This document shows, piece after piece, positions 27,333 through 36,157 of a stretch of 64,000 nucleotides of DNA (the stretch's first letter is position 1; the number at the start of each line of letters is the position of its first letter). A model generated the notes under the pieces. It saw only the letters and a program-made list of their open reading frames with translations, was not told where the DNA came from and did no database searches. The position numbers and the translations under genes were made by a program. The stretch is from Acetobacter nitrogenifigens DSM 23921 = NBRC 105050 (GTDB taxonomy: Bacteria > Pseudomonadota > Alphaproteobacteria > Acetobacterales > Acetobacteraceae). The stretch covers positions 1 to 64,000 of the forward strand of contig NZ_AUBI01000004.1 of assembly GCF_000429165.1 (NCBI RefSeq). Reading direction: 5' to 3'.

Positions 27333-27770
27333 TCAGTGTCCGCCTGCGGGCTGCTGCGCGAGCAGCGCCACATGCGTAAAGCCGCCAGCCGTGATCTGTC
27401 CCATCACCTGCATGACCTTGCCGTAGTCGATATGGGCGTCGCCACGCACGAAAATACGATGCGTTGGATCATTTTCAGACGCCGCTTTCAGCTGATCGAT
27501 CAACTGGTCGCTGGAGACCGGGTTATCGCCCAGATAGATCGTTCCATCGGACTTGATAGAGACGGTGATCGGCTTCGTGTCGCTGTTCACAGGCTTGGCG
27601 TCGGTCTTGGGGAGATCGACGTTCACGCCGCTGGTCATCATCGGCGACGTCACCATGAAGATAATGAGCAGCACCAGCATCACGTCGACCAGCGGCGTGA
27701 CGTTGATGTCCGACATCGGGCGACGCTTCCTGCGTGGACCGCGCCCGCTACCTCCGACCGACATGCCCAT
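27333..27770 (-). CDS. tolR: Tol-Pal motor protein TolR
   Basis: TolR forms the proton-driven motor with TolQ. The 145-residue protein has one membrane helix with the essential aspartate in INVTPLVDVMLVLLIIFMVT (about 20-45) and a periplasmic ExbD/TolR domain. The latter includes LPKTDAKPVNSDTKPITVSI and IFVRGDAHIDYGKVMQVM. The start follows the tolQ stop by 4 nt. A Gly/Arg-rich cytosolic tail precedes the membrane helix. Confidence 0.95.
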   Translation of the reverse strand: MGMSVGGSGRGPRRKRRPMSDINVTPLVDVMLVLLIIFMVTSPMMTSGVNVDLPKTDAKPVNSDTKPITVSIKSDGTIYLGDNPVSSDQLIDQLKAASENDPTHRIFVRGDAHIDYGKVMQVMGQITAGGFTHVALLAQQPAGGH

Positions 27771-27774
27771 GGGG

Positions 27775-28494
27775 TCAGGCCCTCTCTTCGGACTGGCGCG
27801 AGAGAATTGCGGCGAACTCCGTGCCGAACCCTTCCATGCGATCCTGGAAATGGGACAGCGAATTGCTGATAACGTTATAGGCGATCACCGCCGGGATGGC
27901 CGTCACGAGGCCGATCGCCGTGGCGAACAGGGCTTCGGAGATGCCCGGGGCGACAACGCTCAGATTGGTGTTGTGCATCGCCGCGATCGAGCTGAACGAG
28001 TGCATGATGCCCCACACAGTACCGAACAGGCCGATGAACGGAGCCACCGGGCCAATGGTGGCGAGGAAGATCATCCAGCGCTCAAGACGCTCCATTTCGC
28101 GCGTAATGGTGATCGACATCGCCCTGTCGACGCGCTCCTGCACGCCGCCACGAAGCAGATCGACCCCGGGAATGCGCGCCGAACGCCGCCACTCCCCCAT
28201 CGCGGCGCCGAAAACGGCGGCCAGAGGATGAGCAGGCTTCGCGCCCTCCGCCTCGTAAAGATCGTCGAGACTGCCGCCCGACCAGAACTTGTCTTCGAAC
28301 GTCGTCGCCTGCTGGTTGATCCGACGCAGCGTCACGATCTTGTCGAACACGATGGCCCAGACCCAGACACTGCAGACGATCAACCCGATCATCACCAACT
28401 TGACAACGAGCGAGGCCTGCATGAACAGGCCCCAAAGCGACAGATCCCCGGCCGCAGCCACGCCGAGATTTGCCGCGTCTACCGCATGGTCCAA
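27775..28494 (-). CDS. tolQ: Tol-Pal motor protein TolQ
   Basis: TolQ is the ion-conducting stator of the Tol-Pal system, homologous to ExbB and MotA. The 239-residue product has three membrane helices: one at about 20-42 (SLVVKLVMIGLIVCSVWVWA) and two around 140-205. The last two contain APFIGLFGTVWGIMHSF and ISEALFATAIGLVTAIPAVI, the standard family motifs. Upstream lies a 138-bp gap to ybgC, so a separate promoter is possible. All Tol-Pal genes here follow in one direction. Confidence 0.96.
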   Translation of the reverse strand: MDHAVDAANLGVAAAGDLSLWGLFMQASLVVKLVMIGLIVCSVWVWAIVFDKIVTLRRINQQATTFEDKFWSGGSLDDLYEAEGAKPAHPLAAVFGAAMGEWRRSARIPGVDLLRGGVQERVDRAMSITITREMERLERWMIFLATIGPVAPFIGLFGTVWGIMHSFSSIAAMHNTNLSVVAPGISEALFATAIGLVTAIPAVIAYNVISNSLSHFQDRMEGFGTEFAAILSRQSEERA

Positions 28495-28632
28495 AAACGC
28501 CTCCTGCCCTTTCGGCTCTAGGTGACCCGGGCGGCCGCGCCGTTATGACGCGCGCCGAACCCGCAGCGACTCGGCGGAACGCCGAACCTCGCCGCGATCC
28601 TTACTGACTTCCCGCGCAAAGCAGAAGGCGCC

Positions 28633-29049
28633 TCACTGACCAGTGTCGGCCAGTTTCAGCAACAAAACACGCCAAGACGGCGGAAATCGGGCAGCCCGGG
28701 CGTCGGCGACGCGAATGCAGGCCAGCCGCACATCGAGTTGCGCACAAACGTCCGCGCCACGAAAAAAAATCTGCTCCAGCCGACAGCTCGCAGCCCCTTG
28801 CTCGAGCAGGCGCGTCCTGACCGTCATGACGTCGTCAAGCCGAAGCGGCATGAGGTAGTCTATGGAGGCCGAACGGATCACGAAAGCCAGCCCGTAATCC
28901 CGCAGCAGATCGATCGCCGCCATGCCCTGGGCGCGAATCGCTTCCGTCCGCGCACGCTCGGCGAACGCGAAGTAGCGGGCGTGATAGACCACTCCGCCCG
29001 CATCCGTGTCTTCGTAATAAATCCGGAAATCGATGCTGTGGGTCGTCAT
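28633..29049 (-). CDS. ybgC: YbgC family acyl-CoA thioesterase
   Basis: The hot-dog fold thioesterase commonly begins tol-pal operons. The 138-residue protein carries the family signature YYEDTDAGGVVYHARYFAF with the catalytic Asp, then ERARTEAIRAQG. It is probably cytosolic and acts on short or long acyl-CoA or acyl-ACP; its link with Tol-Pal may be through phospholipid metabolism. It starts 8 nt after ruvB, so the ruv and tol groups are joined here, as in other alphaproteobacteria. Confidence 0.94.
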   Translation of the reverse strand: MTTHSIDFRIYYEDTDAGGVVYHARYFAFAERARTEAIRAQGMAAIDLLRDYGLAFVIRSASIDYLMPLRLDDVMTVRTRLLEQGAASCRLEQIFFRGADVCAQLDVRLACIRVADARAARFPPSWRVLLLKLADTGQ

Positions 29050-29057
29050 GACGCCTC

Positions 29058-30128
29058 CTATCCGATCCCGTCATCCGCCAGCAGATCGAACTGCCCTGCC
29101 GACGCCGGCGGCGTCAGCCCGAGATGCCGCCAGCCGCGCTCTCCGAGAACCCGGCCCCGGCTGGTGCGCAGCACGAGCCCTTCCTGAATCAGGTAGGGCT
29201 CCACCACATCCTCCAACGTATCGCGTGCTTCGGCCAGAGCCGCAGCCAGCGTCTCGACGCCGACCGGGCCGCCATGGTGGTGCTCGGCGATGCGCCGCAG
29301 ATACCGCCGGTCCATGCCGTCCAGGCCGAGACTGTCCACCTCCAGCCGGGTCAGCGCCGCATCCGCGACCTCCGCGCCGACCGGCTCCCCCGCCTCGACG
29401 CCGGACGCCGCTCCGACAGACGCGAAATCACGCACGCGGCGCAGCAGACGGCCGGCGATTCGCGGCGTGCCGCGCGACCGACGGGCGATTTCCGCAGCGC
29501 CTTCGCGCGTCAGCGCGAAACCCAGCTTTCTGGCGCCGCGGCTTACAATAAGTTGCAATTCTTCCGGGGTGTAGAACACCAGACGTAGCGGAATTCCGAA
29601 CCGGTCACGCAGCGGCGTCGCCAGCAGCCCGGCGCGGGTCGTCGCGGCGACCAGCGTGAACGGCGCCAGATCGATTCGCACGGAACGCGCCGCCGGACCT
29701 TCGCCGATGATCAGATCAAGTTGAAAATCCTCCATCGCGGGGTAGAGAATTTCCTCGATCGCAGGCTGCAGACGATGAATTTCGTCGATGAACAGCACGT
29801 CGCGCGGCTGCAGGTTGGTCAGGATCGCCGCCAGATCGCCCGCCCGCTGGATGACCGGCCCTGACGTCGCGCGAAAACCAACGCCAAGCTCCCGCGACAC
29901 GATCTGCGCCAGTGTGGTCTTGCCAAGGCCCGGGGGGCCGTGGAGCAGCACATGGTCCAGAGCCTCGTCTCGGGCGCGGGCAGCCTCGATGAAAATAGCG
30001 AGATTCTCGCGACTGGCCTTCTGTCCCGTGAAATCCGCCAGCGTCTGCGGGCGCAGCGACCCTTCGCCCAGATCCTCCTCGCCGCGCGCAGGATCGACCG
30101 CGCGTTCGGCTTCAGGACGTCCCTTCAT
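29058..30128 (-). CDS. ruvB: Holliday junction branch migration helicase RuvB
   Basis: RuvB is the AAA+ ring motor that drives branch migration with RuvA. The 356-residue product has the usual length. It shows the N-terminal [17 protein letters not shown] region, Walker [16 protein letters not shown], Walker [14 protein letters not shown], sensor [11 protein letters not shown], and the winged helix at the end with [17 protein letters not shown]. It overlaps the ruvA stop by 4 nt, so the two are translationally coupled. Confidence 0.97.
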   Translation of the reverse strand: MKGRPEAERAVDPARGEEDLGEGSLRPQTLADFTGQKASRENLAIFIEAARARDEALDHVLLHGPPGLGKTTLAQIVSRELGVGFRATSGPVIQRAGDLAAILTNLQPRDVLFIDEIHRLQPAIEEILYPAMEDFQLDLIIGEGPAARSVRIDLAPFTLVAATTRAGLLATPLRDRFGIPLRLVFYTPEELQLIVSRGARKLGFALTREGAAEIARRSRGTPRIAGRLLRRVRDFASVGAASGVEAGEPVGAEVADAALTRLEVDSLGLDGMDRRYLRRIAEHHHGGPVGVETLAAALAEARDTLEDVVEPYLIQEGLVLRTSRGRVLGERGWRHLGLTPPASAGQFDLLADDGIG

Positions 30129-30742
30129 CGCGCCAGCTCCTTCAACGCATCACGAATGATGGCGTCCAGAGCAGCGCTATCCCCTGCTTCCGCGATCAGC
30201 TTGCCGACGACAGGCCACGCCTCCGCCCGACGGAACCCAAGCCCCGCCAGCGCAAGCAGCGCATCGCTCTCGATCGTGTTTTCGGCCCCGCGCTGCGCGA
30301 CGATCGAGGCTGTCGCCGTGCCGGAGCCGCCGCCGGGCATTTTCGGCGCCTTGTCGCGCAATTCCGTCAACAGCCGCTCCGCGAGCTTGCCGCCGACGCC
30401 CGGCGCGCGCGTCAGGCTCGCCTTGTCCGCGCTGCTGATCGCAGCGATCAGTTCAGACGGAGACATGGTGGACAGCAGCCCGAGCGCCACTTTAGCGCCG
30501 ACCCCCTGGATGGCTGTCAGCACGCGAAACCAGTCGCGCTCAGCGGGGTCGGCGAATCCGTAAAGCAGGATCGCATCCTCGCGCACAACGGTCTCGACCA
30601 GCACGCGCGCCCGCTCCGGCGGCTGCGGCAGGGCGGAGAGCGTACGCGTCGAGGCGAAGACCAGATAGCCGACGCCGTTGACGTCGATCACGCAGCGATC
30701 CGCATCGACCTGCGCGAGCAGACCTGCCAGTGAAGCGATCAT
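30125..30742 (-). CDS. ruvA: Holliday junction branch migration protein RuvA
   Basis: RuvA is a tetramer that binds four-way junctions and loads RuvB. The 205-residue product has the N-terminal OB fold ([20 protein letters not shown] onward), tandem helix-hairpin-helix motifs ([20 protein letters not shown] and [21 protein letters not shown]), and a flexible linker. It ends in the domain III that contacts RuvB ([20 protein letters not shown]). It overlaps ruvC and ruvB by 4 nt each. Confidence 0.96.
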   Translation of the reverse strand: MIASLAGLLAQVDADRCVIDVNGVGYLVFASTRTLSALPQPPERARVLVETVVREDAILLYGFADPAERDWFRVLTAIQGVGAKVALGLLSTMSPSELIAAISSADKASLTRAPGVGGKLAERLLTELRDKAPKMPGGGSGTATASIVAQRGAENTIESDALLALAGLGFRRAEAWPVVGKLIAEAGDSAALDAIIRDALKELAR

Positions 30743-31284
30743 CGCCCGACGCCCGACGCCGCGCGCTTCTCAGCCGACGCCCGCCCCACCGCCACCCGCT
30801 GGGCGCTCGCACGCAGATGCGCGTGGCAAATGGCGACAGCCAGAGCGTCAGACGCGTCGGCCCGGCTGATTTTCGCGGTGGGCAACAGGCGGCGCACCAT
30901 CATCTCGACCTGATCCTTGCTGGCGGCCCCCGTCCCCACGACGGCGCGCTTGACAGCCATGGCGCCGTATTCCGACACGCTGAGTCCCTCCAGCGCCGGA
31001 GCAAGCAGGGCGACGCCGCGCGCATAGCCGAGCTTCAGGGTCGATGAGCCGTTGCGGTTCACATAGGTCTCCTCGACCGCCGCCTCCTGCGGCTTGTGCG
31101 TCTGGATCAACGCGGTCAGCGCGTCGTACAGAGCGCGCAGGCGGTCCGGCACGGCCTCGTCCCCGTCAGTGGCGATAACGCCGTCGGCCACGTGCATCAG
31201 ACGATTGCCCTCCACGTCGATAACGCCCCAGCCGGTGAAGCGCAGGCCGGGGTCTATGCCAATGAGTCGGGTGCGCGTGATCAT
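30739..31284 (-). CDS. ruvC: Holliday junction resolvase RuvC
   Basis: RuvC is the dimeric endonuclease that cuts Holliday junctions symmetrically. The 181-residue protein has the RNase H-like fold with the first catalytic Asp in IGIDPGLRFTGWGVI, a Glu in AAVEETYVNRNGSSTLKLG, and acidic residues later in SRADASDALAVAICH. It is the first gene of the ruvC-ruvA-ruvB-ybgC run, all coupled or nearly so. A 105-bp gap separates it from the acetyltransferase gene upstream. Confidence 0.96.
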   Translation of the reverse strand: MITRTRLIGIDPGLRFTGWGVIDVEGNRLMHVADGVIATDGDEAVPDRLRALYDALTALIQTHKPQEAAVEETYVNRNGSSTLKLGYARGVALLAPALEGLSVSEYGAMAVKRAVVGTGAASKDQVEMMVRRLLPTAKISRADASDALAVAICHAHLRASAQRVAVGRASAEKRAASGVGR

Positions 31285-31389
31285 GTTTCGTTCTTAGCTG
31301 GCGCGAGCCGTGGAGGCCAGAGCGAGAGCATCACGCAGCCCTGCCTGCCGCCAACGCGACGCATACCCCCTCAGGCCGGGCAGCCCCGG

Positions 31390-32100
31390 TCAGTTGTCGG
31401 TATCCATTCCCTCGAGACGGGATGCCGTAGAAACGGGACGCGGGAAAACCAGTTCGTATTCGTCGCTCCACTCCCCCTTGAAGAAGTCAGCATGTTCGAC
31501 ATGGCGGTCGAAAACGAAACCTACGCTTCTGGCCAGTTCCAGAGACGCAATATTGCGTGTGCAGATAGCTACACGCGCGCAGTGAATGGCCGGGTCTTCG
31601 AAAGAGCGGGCGAGCGCCAGCGTGAGCGCCGCCTTCCCCACGCCTCTCCGCCAGTATTGAGGAAAGACGTGGTAGCCCAGCAACGCCTCGCCCTCCCCCA
31701 CGGTCGCCTGCGCGTATCCGAGCGGGGCGCCGTCTGACGCGCGCCGGACGATCCAGTTGATCCACGCCTCGCCCTCGCCGACGGGCGCTTCCTCGATCTG
31801 GCGAATGTAATGCGCCCGCAACGCCTCGACCGAAACGGGAGGATCTTCCCTGATGTAGCGATAAGCCGCCGGGTCCGAGAGGCCTTCGAACATGATCTCC
31901 GCATGCTCCGGCCCCAGCCCCTCAAGCCGCACGTCGGAGATCGCATAGATTGCGCAAGGCGACGCCACGATGGATTGGTCGATGGTGGCCGACGATAACC
32001 GGCTGGAGATTGTCACGCCCCGTCGCCGCCCAAAAGCGACGCTGCGACAAAAATTCCGACCGACACGACCCGTGATGTGAGACCAGTCCCGAACACGCAT
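31390..32100 (-). CDS. GNAT family N-acetyltransferase
   Basis: The domain from about residue 53 onward is RimJ/RimL-like: VRLEGLGPEHAEIMFEGLSD at its start, LGYHVFPQYWRRGVGKAAL as the acetyl-CoA binding loop (R-R-G-V-G-K) and a late SLELARSVGFVFDR. The acceptor cannot be told from sequence. About 50 residues of unassigned N-terminus come first if the ATG at 32100 is used (GGGAAA upstream); a GTG near 32016 would remove most of them. Its downstream neighbour is ruvC, but the two functions appear unrelated. Confidence 0.8.
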   Translation of the reverse strand: MRVRDWSHITGRVGRNFCRSVAFGRRRGVTISSRLSSATIDQSIVASPCAIYAISDVRLEGLGPEHAEIMFEGLSDPAAYRYIREDPPVSVEALRAHYIRQIEEAPVGEGEAWINWIVRRASDGAPLGYAQATVGEGEALLGYHVFPQYWRRGVGKAALTLALARSFEDPAIHCARVAICTRNIASLELARSVGFVFDRHVEHADFFKGEWSDEYELVFPRPVSTASRLEGMDTDN

Positions 32101-32471
32101 CACCTTTCCCGCAGTGCGCCCCCTCCAAATCAGGAGGCCATTATACCGCAGCCCTTGCGCCGGGCGGCAAGGGCTCCTTAACCTGTCGGCAACCTTATTA
32201 CTGCGCCGTTCAAGCGTATCCGGCCAGAGGACTCAACAGGATCGCGCTTTGGCCAGATATGGATGCGCTCAGGGGCGTCGACGGTCAGAAACTCAGCCGT
32301 GTCTGTGGAGGCAGGCGTCCTCATGTGGTCGCACTCTGCGTTCGCAGAGAAACATCAGCAACGGAATTTTCATATATTGAAGCGTATTGATCTCGCCCCA
32401 TCCTGCGCCTCCGCAGCGCCGAAGGCGCGCGCTCCCGCCCGCATCTTCCTCAATCCGCAAGAACGTCTCAG
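32101..32471. other. divergent intergenic region
   Basis: This 371-bp gap between the acetyltransferase start (minus) and a small plus-strand gene has no coding pattern I trust. It must hold promoters for both sides. No clear hairpin terminator or long palindrome was seen. Confidence 0.45.
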
Positions 32472-32720
32472 TTGACGGGAACAGCCGTGAAAGACAGCCC
32501 TGACGCCAACGCTCTGGCGGAAACACTGTTACGCGAACACGGCTTTTCAGCTCTCGATGTCGCAGATAGGCAGGCCCGCCATGAACTGCATGTCAGCAAC
32601 GTCCCTGCAGCGGAACTCTGGGTCGCCGCGCTGCGCATTCTTTGTCAGGATACAAGAGCGCTGAAAGTCGCCTCGAACGAGCGAGACAATCCGGAGCCCC
32701 CGCCGTCAAAAAACGACTGA
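32472..32720 (+). CDS. small hypothetical protein
   Basis: An 82-residue frame starts at TTG 32472, or 77 residues from GTG 32487, which has GGGA about 6 nt upstream. It has a mixed, soluble composition with helix-forming stretches around NALAETLLREHGFSALDV and VPAAELWVAALRILCQ, and ends in a charged, proline-containing tail. I do not recognise the family. It overlaps the tail of the convergent IclR gene by 15 nt. Codon use resembles the surrounding genes, which is why I keep it. Confidence 0.45.
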   Translation: MTGTAVKDSPDANALAETLLREHGFSALDVADRQARHELHVSNVPAAELWVAALRILCQDTRALKVASNERDNPEPPPSKND

Positions 32721-33467
32721 GGACGCAACTTCGCGCATCCTGCGGCCGAGCGCCTCGACCGAACCGACGTTGTGCTCGTTAGTGTAGAACGCCGCCCCCA
32801 GAGCGAGGCCGAAACCCGGCGTTCCGGTCGGCACCGAGACGGCGACGCCGCCGACCCCCGCGATCCAGGTTCCCATATCCATCACGTAACCGTCGCGACG
32901 CGCCGTCTCGACCTCGCGCCTGACGGCTCCCCGAGCCGACGTGTTGAAATTGCGCGACACGATGGCCTCCACCGCCTGATCCTCGCACAACGACAGCAAT
33001 ATCGTGGCGCCGGACCCGACCCCTAAAGGCACATGGCCGCCAATGCCGCGGGTCAGCGACGGAATCACCCTGCGCCCGAAGCATGCGTCGACGCAAAGCG
33101 CACGATCGTCCGCATGAACAAGCAGGAAAAACGCGTCGTGCTCGCAAACCGGAAGCGACGCGACCGCCGAACGCCACCATCGGCTTTGAGCCAGACGTTC
33201 CGCCGGATGAAAGGCGCCGATCGTCTCGTGACGCGGCGCCCGCCAGACATGGCTGTATCGTCGCGTTCGAGGCACCCGCGCCGCCAGCCCCTCGTCACAA
33301 AGCGCGCCCAACAGTCGGTGAGTCGTAGATTTCGGCAACCCGCAAGCCTGCCCAATATCTTTCAACTCCATACCCTGCGGCCCAGCGTCTGACAGCGCAG
33401 CAAGAAGCCGCGCAGCCTTGCGCACCGCGTTCGCCGTCCCGCCCCCCTCCGTCCCGCGTTCCACCAT
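32706..33467 (-). CDS. IclR family transcriptional regulator
   Basis: The 253-residue protein has the IclR winged HTH at residues 12-60 (AVRKAARLLAALSDAGPQGM and IGQACGLPKSTTHRLLGALC). The C-terminal effector domain follows with GIGGHVPLGVGSGATILLSL and a late MGTWIAGVGGVAVSVPTG, all family hallmarks. I chose ATG 33467 because GGAGA lies 7-8 nt upstream; the open frame runs further upstream but leaves the family pattern. It diverges from the TonB receptor and its uptake and oxidation operon 139 nt away, and is the likely local regulator. IclR proteins often sense an aromatic or small organic catabolite. Confidence 0.87.
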   Translation of the reverse strand: MVERGTEGGGTANAVRKAARLLAALSDAGPQGMELKDIGQACGLPKSTTHRLLGALCDEGLAARVPRTRRYSHVWRAPRHETIGAFHPAERLAQSRWWRSAVASLPVCEHDAFFLLVHADDRALCVDACFGRRVIPSLTRGIGGHVPLGVGSGATILLSLCEDQAVEAIVSRNFNTSARGAVRREVETARRDGYVMDMGTWIAGVGGVAVSVPTGTPGFGLALGAAFYTNEHNVGSVEALGRRMREVASSVVF

Positions 33468-33605
33468 ATGGAATTCTCCGGATACCAGTTCGATCCCGTA
33501 TTGACCTGACGCTCCCGCTCTAACACGCTTCGTAACGATATCGCCACAAATTCCCGGCGCAGCAGCGGCCACGCCGCCGTCCAACGCCATTACCAGGAGC
33601 GACGT

Positions 33606-36131
33606 ATGGAGCCTTACGCGCGCAGACATGCATCCAGACGCCATCGTGGCGTCAAGGTCGGTCATGCCGCCCTGCTGCTTCCCCTGCTGCAATCGACAGT
33701 CGCATTCGCCTCGCCGACGACCGGAAGCAATTCCACCTTGCAACAAGACAGCAAACAGGTCGCCACAGCGGGCGCGCACGCGTCTCGTCCGGCGACGCGA
33801 ACGACAGTCGCTCCTGCGATTGCCGCAACGCCCAGCAAGCGACAGACCGCTCAGGCGTTGCAGCAGGACGACGAGCAGGTGATCGTCACCGGCACGCGCG
33901 ACCCCCACCAGACCGCGCGCAAGAGCACCAGCCCCGTTCTCGTCGTCTCGTCACGCCAGTTGCAACAAACCGGGCAGGCCGACCTGCGCGACGCGCTGAC
34001 CCAGCTTGCGCCGTCATTGACGCGATCGACGATGAACATCGGCAATTCCAACATGACCGACGCGTTGCAGCTGCGCGGTCTGACGCCGAACCAGACCCTT
34101 GTTCTGGTCAACGGAAAACGTCGTCATACTACCTCCGTCATGACCGACTATACCGGCCCGCAACAAGGCTCCATTCCCGTCGACATCGACATGATCCCGG
34201 TGTCCGCCGTGGATCACGTGGAAATTCTGCAGGACGGCGCGGCTGCTCAGTACGGGTCCGACGCGATTGCTGGCGTCATCAACATCATTCTCAAACATTC
34301 AGCCAACGAATTGACGATGCAGGCGGTCAACGGCGGCTACTACGCCGGAGACGGCTTCACGTCGGGCGAGTCTGTAAACTGGGGGACCGATCTCGGCGGG
34401 CGTGGCTTCTTCGATCTGAGCGCAGAATACAAATACATGGACCACACCGACCGGGGCGGCATTGATAACCGCACCGGGCAATATGACAACCATATCATGG
34501 GAAATCCGCGCATCCAGCGGGAGACGATTTCCTACAATATGGGTTACCGGATTACGGACGCGATCGAGTTCTACTCCTTCGCATCCTACGGCCACGTGAA
34601 TGGCGAAAGCTACCAGAACTACCGCCTGCCTTCGGTCCTTCCCCAAGTTTATCCTCAGGGATTTTCGCCACAAATCTCCGTTTCACAAAATGACTACAGT
34701 TTCACAGCGGGATTCAGGGGCAAGAAATTCGGATGGGACTGGGATCTCAGCACGACTTATGGCGGCAACGTCGCAGACGTGGGCATGTTCGATACCGTGA
34801 ACCCCGACCTTTACGCGGCGACAGGACACACGCCCACACGTTTTTCTCCAATGATGACGTTCAATGATACGCAATGGACGACCGACGCGGGAGTAAGGCG
34901 CAGTTTCGACGTGCCTGTTCTGGCAGGACCGCTCAATTTTGCGCTGGGCGCGCAATATCGGTATGACACATATCAGGTCGGCGCCGGCGAACCCGCATCC
35001 TATTACGGGGGCGGACCATCCGCAGACGACGGACTTTCGCCAATGTCGGCGTCGAAAAACTACCGCGACGTAACAGCGGGATACCTCGACGTCTCGACTC
35101 ATCTTCTCAAAAACTGGCAGATCGATCTGGCTGGCCGCTTCGAACATTACACTGACGCAGGCAACACCGAGACCGGCAAAGCCTCGATGCGCTACGACTT
35201 CAACAAACGTGTCGGCGTTCGCGGCACCATCAGCAACGGCTTCCGTGCGCCTACCCTCGCAGAAGAACATTACTCCAACCTCGGCGTATCTCCGACGGGA
35301 GCTTCCGGGATTCTTCCCGTAGATTCCAAATCGGCCATTTTGCTCGGATCAAAGCCCCTTCGTCCCGAGCGTTCAATGAACTACTCCGCAGGCATCGTTC
35401 TCAACCCGATCGACCCGCTTCATATCTCGATAGACGTCTACCAAATCTCCCTGAAGCACCGGATAACGCTAGGTGGCGTTTATAATGGCCAGCAGGCTAT
35501 CGATGCGCTGGAGGCGGGCGGATTTGGCCTGCCAAGCGGCCTGATCGCAGACGACGTGACTGCGCAATATTTCGCTAACACGTCCAACACCCGCACACGC
35601 GGCATGGACATCACTGCGAACTACCTGACTCATTTCGGAAAATTTGGTGACGTCGCCTGGGATCTGGCGATCAATCTCAACAAGACCACCATCACTCATG
35701 TCGACGACGACCAGAACGGGCAACCGTTGCTCAACGCCCTGTACCGTGGCTTCCTGACGACATACACGCCGAAAAACAAGGAGATTGTCGGCTTCACATG
35801 GAGCAAGGGCGCCTGGTCTGTCGGCGTGCATGAAATTCGCTACGGGAAAGTGACGTCGCAACAACAATATGTCACCGGACCCTACGCCTATTCGAATACG
35901 GTCTATCTGCCCTTCAACAACCGCCCGAAAGAGGCTACAAACATTCTGGTGTCGTATCAGATAACGCCATCGTGGCGGGTCGGGCTGGGAGCAAACAACC
36001 TGTTCAACTCCAAACAGCGCAGGGTGCCATACAGCACAAATTACCTTGGCGTGCAGCGCTATAATTTCGACGTGCAGCAGATCGGCTTCAACGGAGGATA
36101 CTACTACTTCCAGATCAATTACCGCAGGTAG
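33606..36131 (+). CDS. TonB-dependent outer-membrane receptor
   Basis: This 841-residue receptor takes up a substrate across the outer membrane using TonB energy. It has a signal peptide (about 1-35, ending TVAFA), a Gln/Ala-rich spacer and a TonB box near DEQVIVTGTR (89-98). The plug domain includes ALQLRGLTPNQTLVLVNGKR and VEILQDGAAAQYGSDAIAGV. A 22-strand barrel ends in FQINYRR. AGGAG precedes the ATG by 6 nt. It is the first gene of an operon with Dpp-type ABC genes and FAD oxidases and lacks an adjoining siderophore gene or FecIR pair. An organic nutrient is therefore a better guess than iron. Confidence 0.93.
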   Translation: MEPYARRHASRRHRGVKVGHAALLLPLLQSTVAFASPTTGSNSTLQQDSKQVATAGAHASRPATRTTVAPAIAATPSKRQTAQALQQDDEQVIVTGTRDPHQTARKSTSPVLVVSSRQLQQTGQADLRDALTQLAPSLTRSTMNIGNSNMTDALQLRGLTPNQTLVLVNGKRRHTTSVMTDYTGPQQGSIPVDIDMIPVSAVDHVEILQDGAAAQYGSDAIAGVINIILKHSANELTMQAVNGGYYAGDGFTSGESVNWGTDLGGRGFFDLSAEYKYMDHTDRGGIDNRTGQYDNHIMGNPRIQRETISYNMGYRITDAIEFYSFASYGHVNGESYQNYRLPSVLPQVYPQGFSPQISVSQNDYSFTAGFRGKKFGWDWDLSTTYGGNVADVGMFDTVNPDLYAATGHTPTRFSPMMTFNDTQWTTDAGVRRSFDVPVLAGPLNFALGAQYRYDTYQVGAGEPASYYGGGPSADDGLSPMSASKNYRDVTAGYLDVSTHLLKNWQIDLAGRFEHYTDAGNTETGKASMRYDFNKRVGVRGTISNGFRAPTLAEEHYSNLGVSPTGASGILPVDSKSAILLGSKPLRPERSMNYSAGIVLNPIDPLHISIDVYQISLKHRITLGGVYNGQQAIDALEAGGFGLPSGLIADDVTAQYFANTSNTRTRGMDITANYLTHFGKFGDVAWDLAINLNKTTITHVDDDQNGQPLLNALYRGFLTTYTPKNKEIVGFTWSKGAWSVGVHEIRYGKVTSQQQYVTGPYAYSNTVYLPFNNRPKEATNILVSYQITPSWRVGLGANNLFNSKQRRVPYSTNYLGVQRYNFDVQQIGFNGGYYYFQINYRR

Positions 36132-36157
36132 CGCCTGAGCCGGAACGGAGAAAAACC

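Noticed and set aside
26516-27379. A long Gly/Cys-rich plus-strand frame opposite tolA
   Set aside because: It is the mirror of the proline-rich tolA codons; its composition is that of a strand shadow and no family motif is visible.
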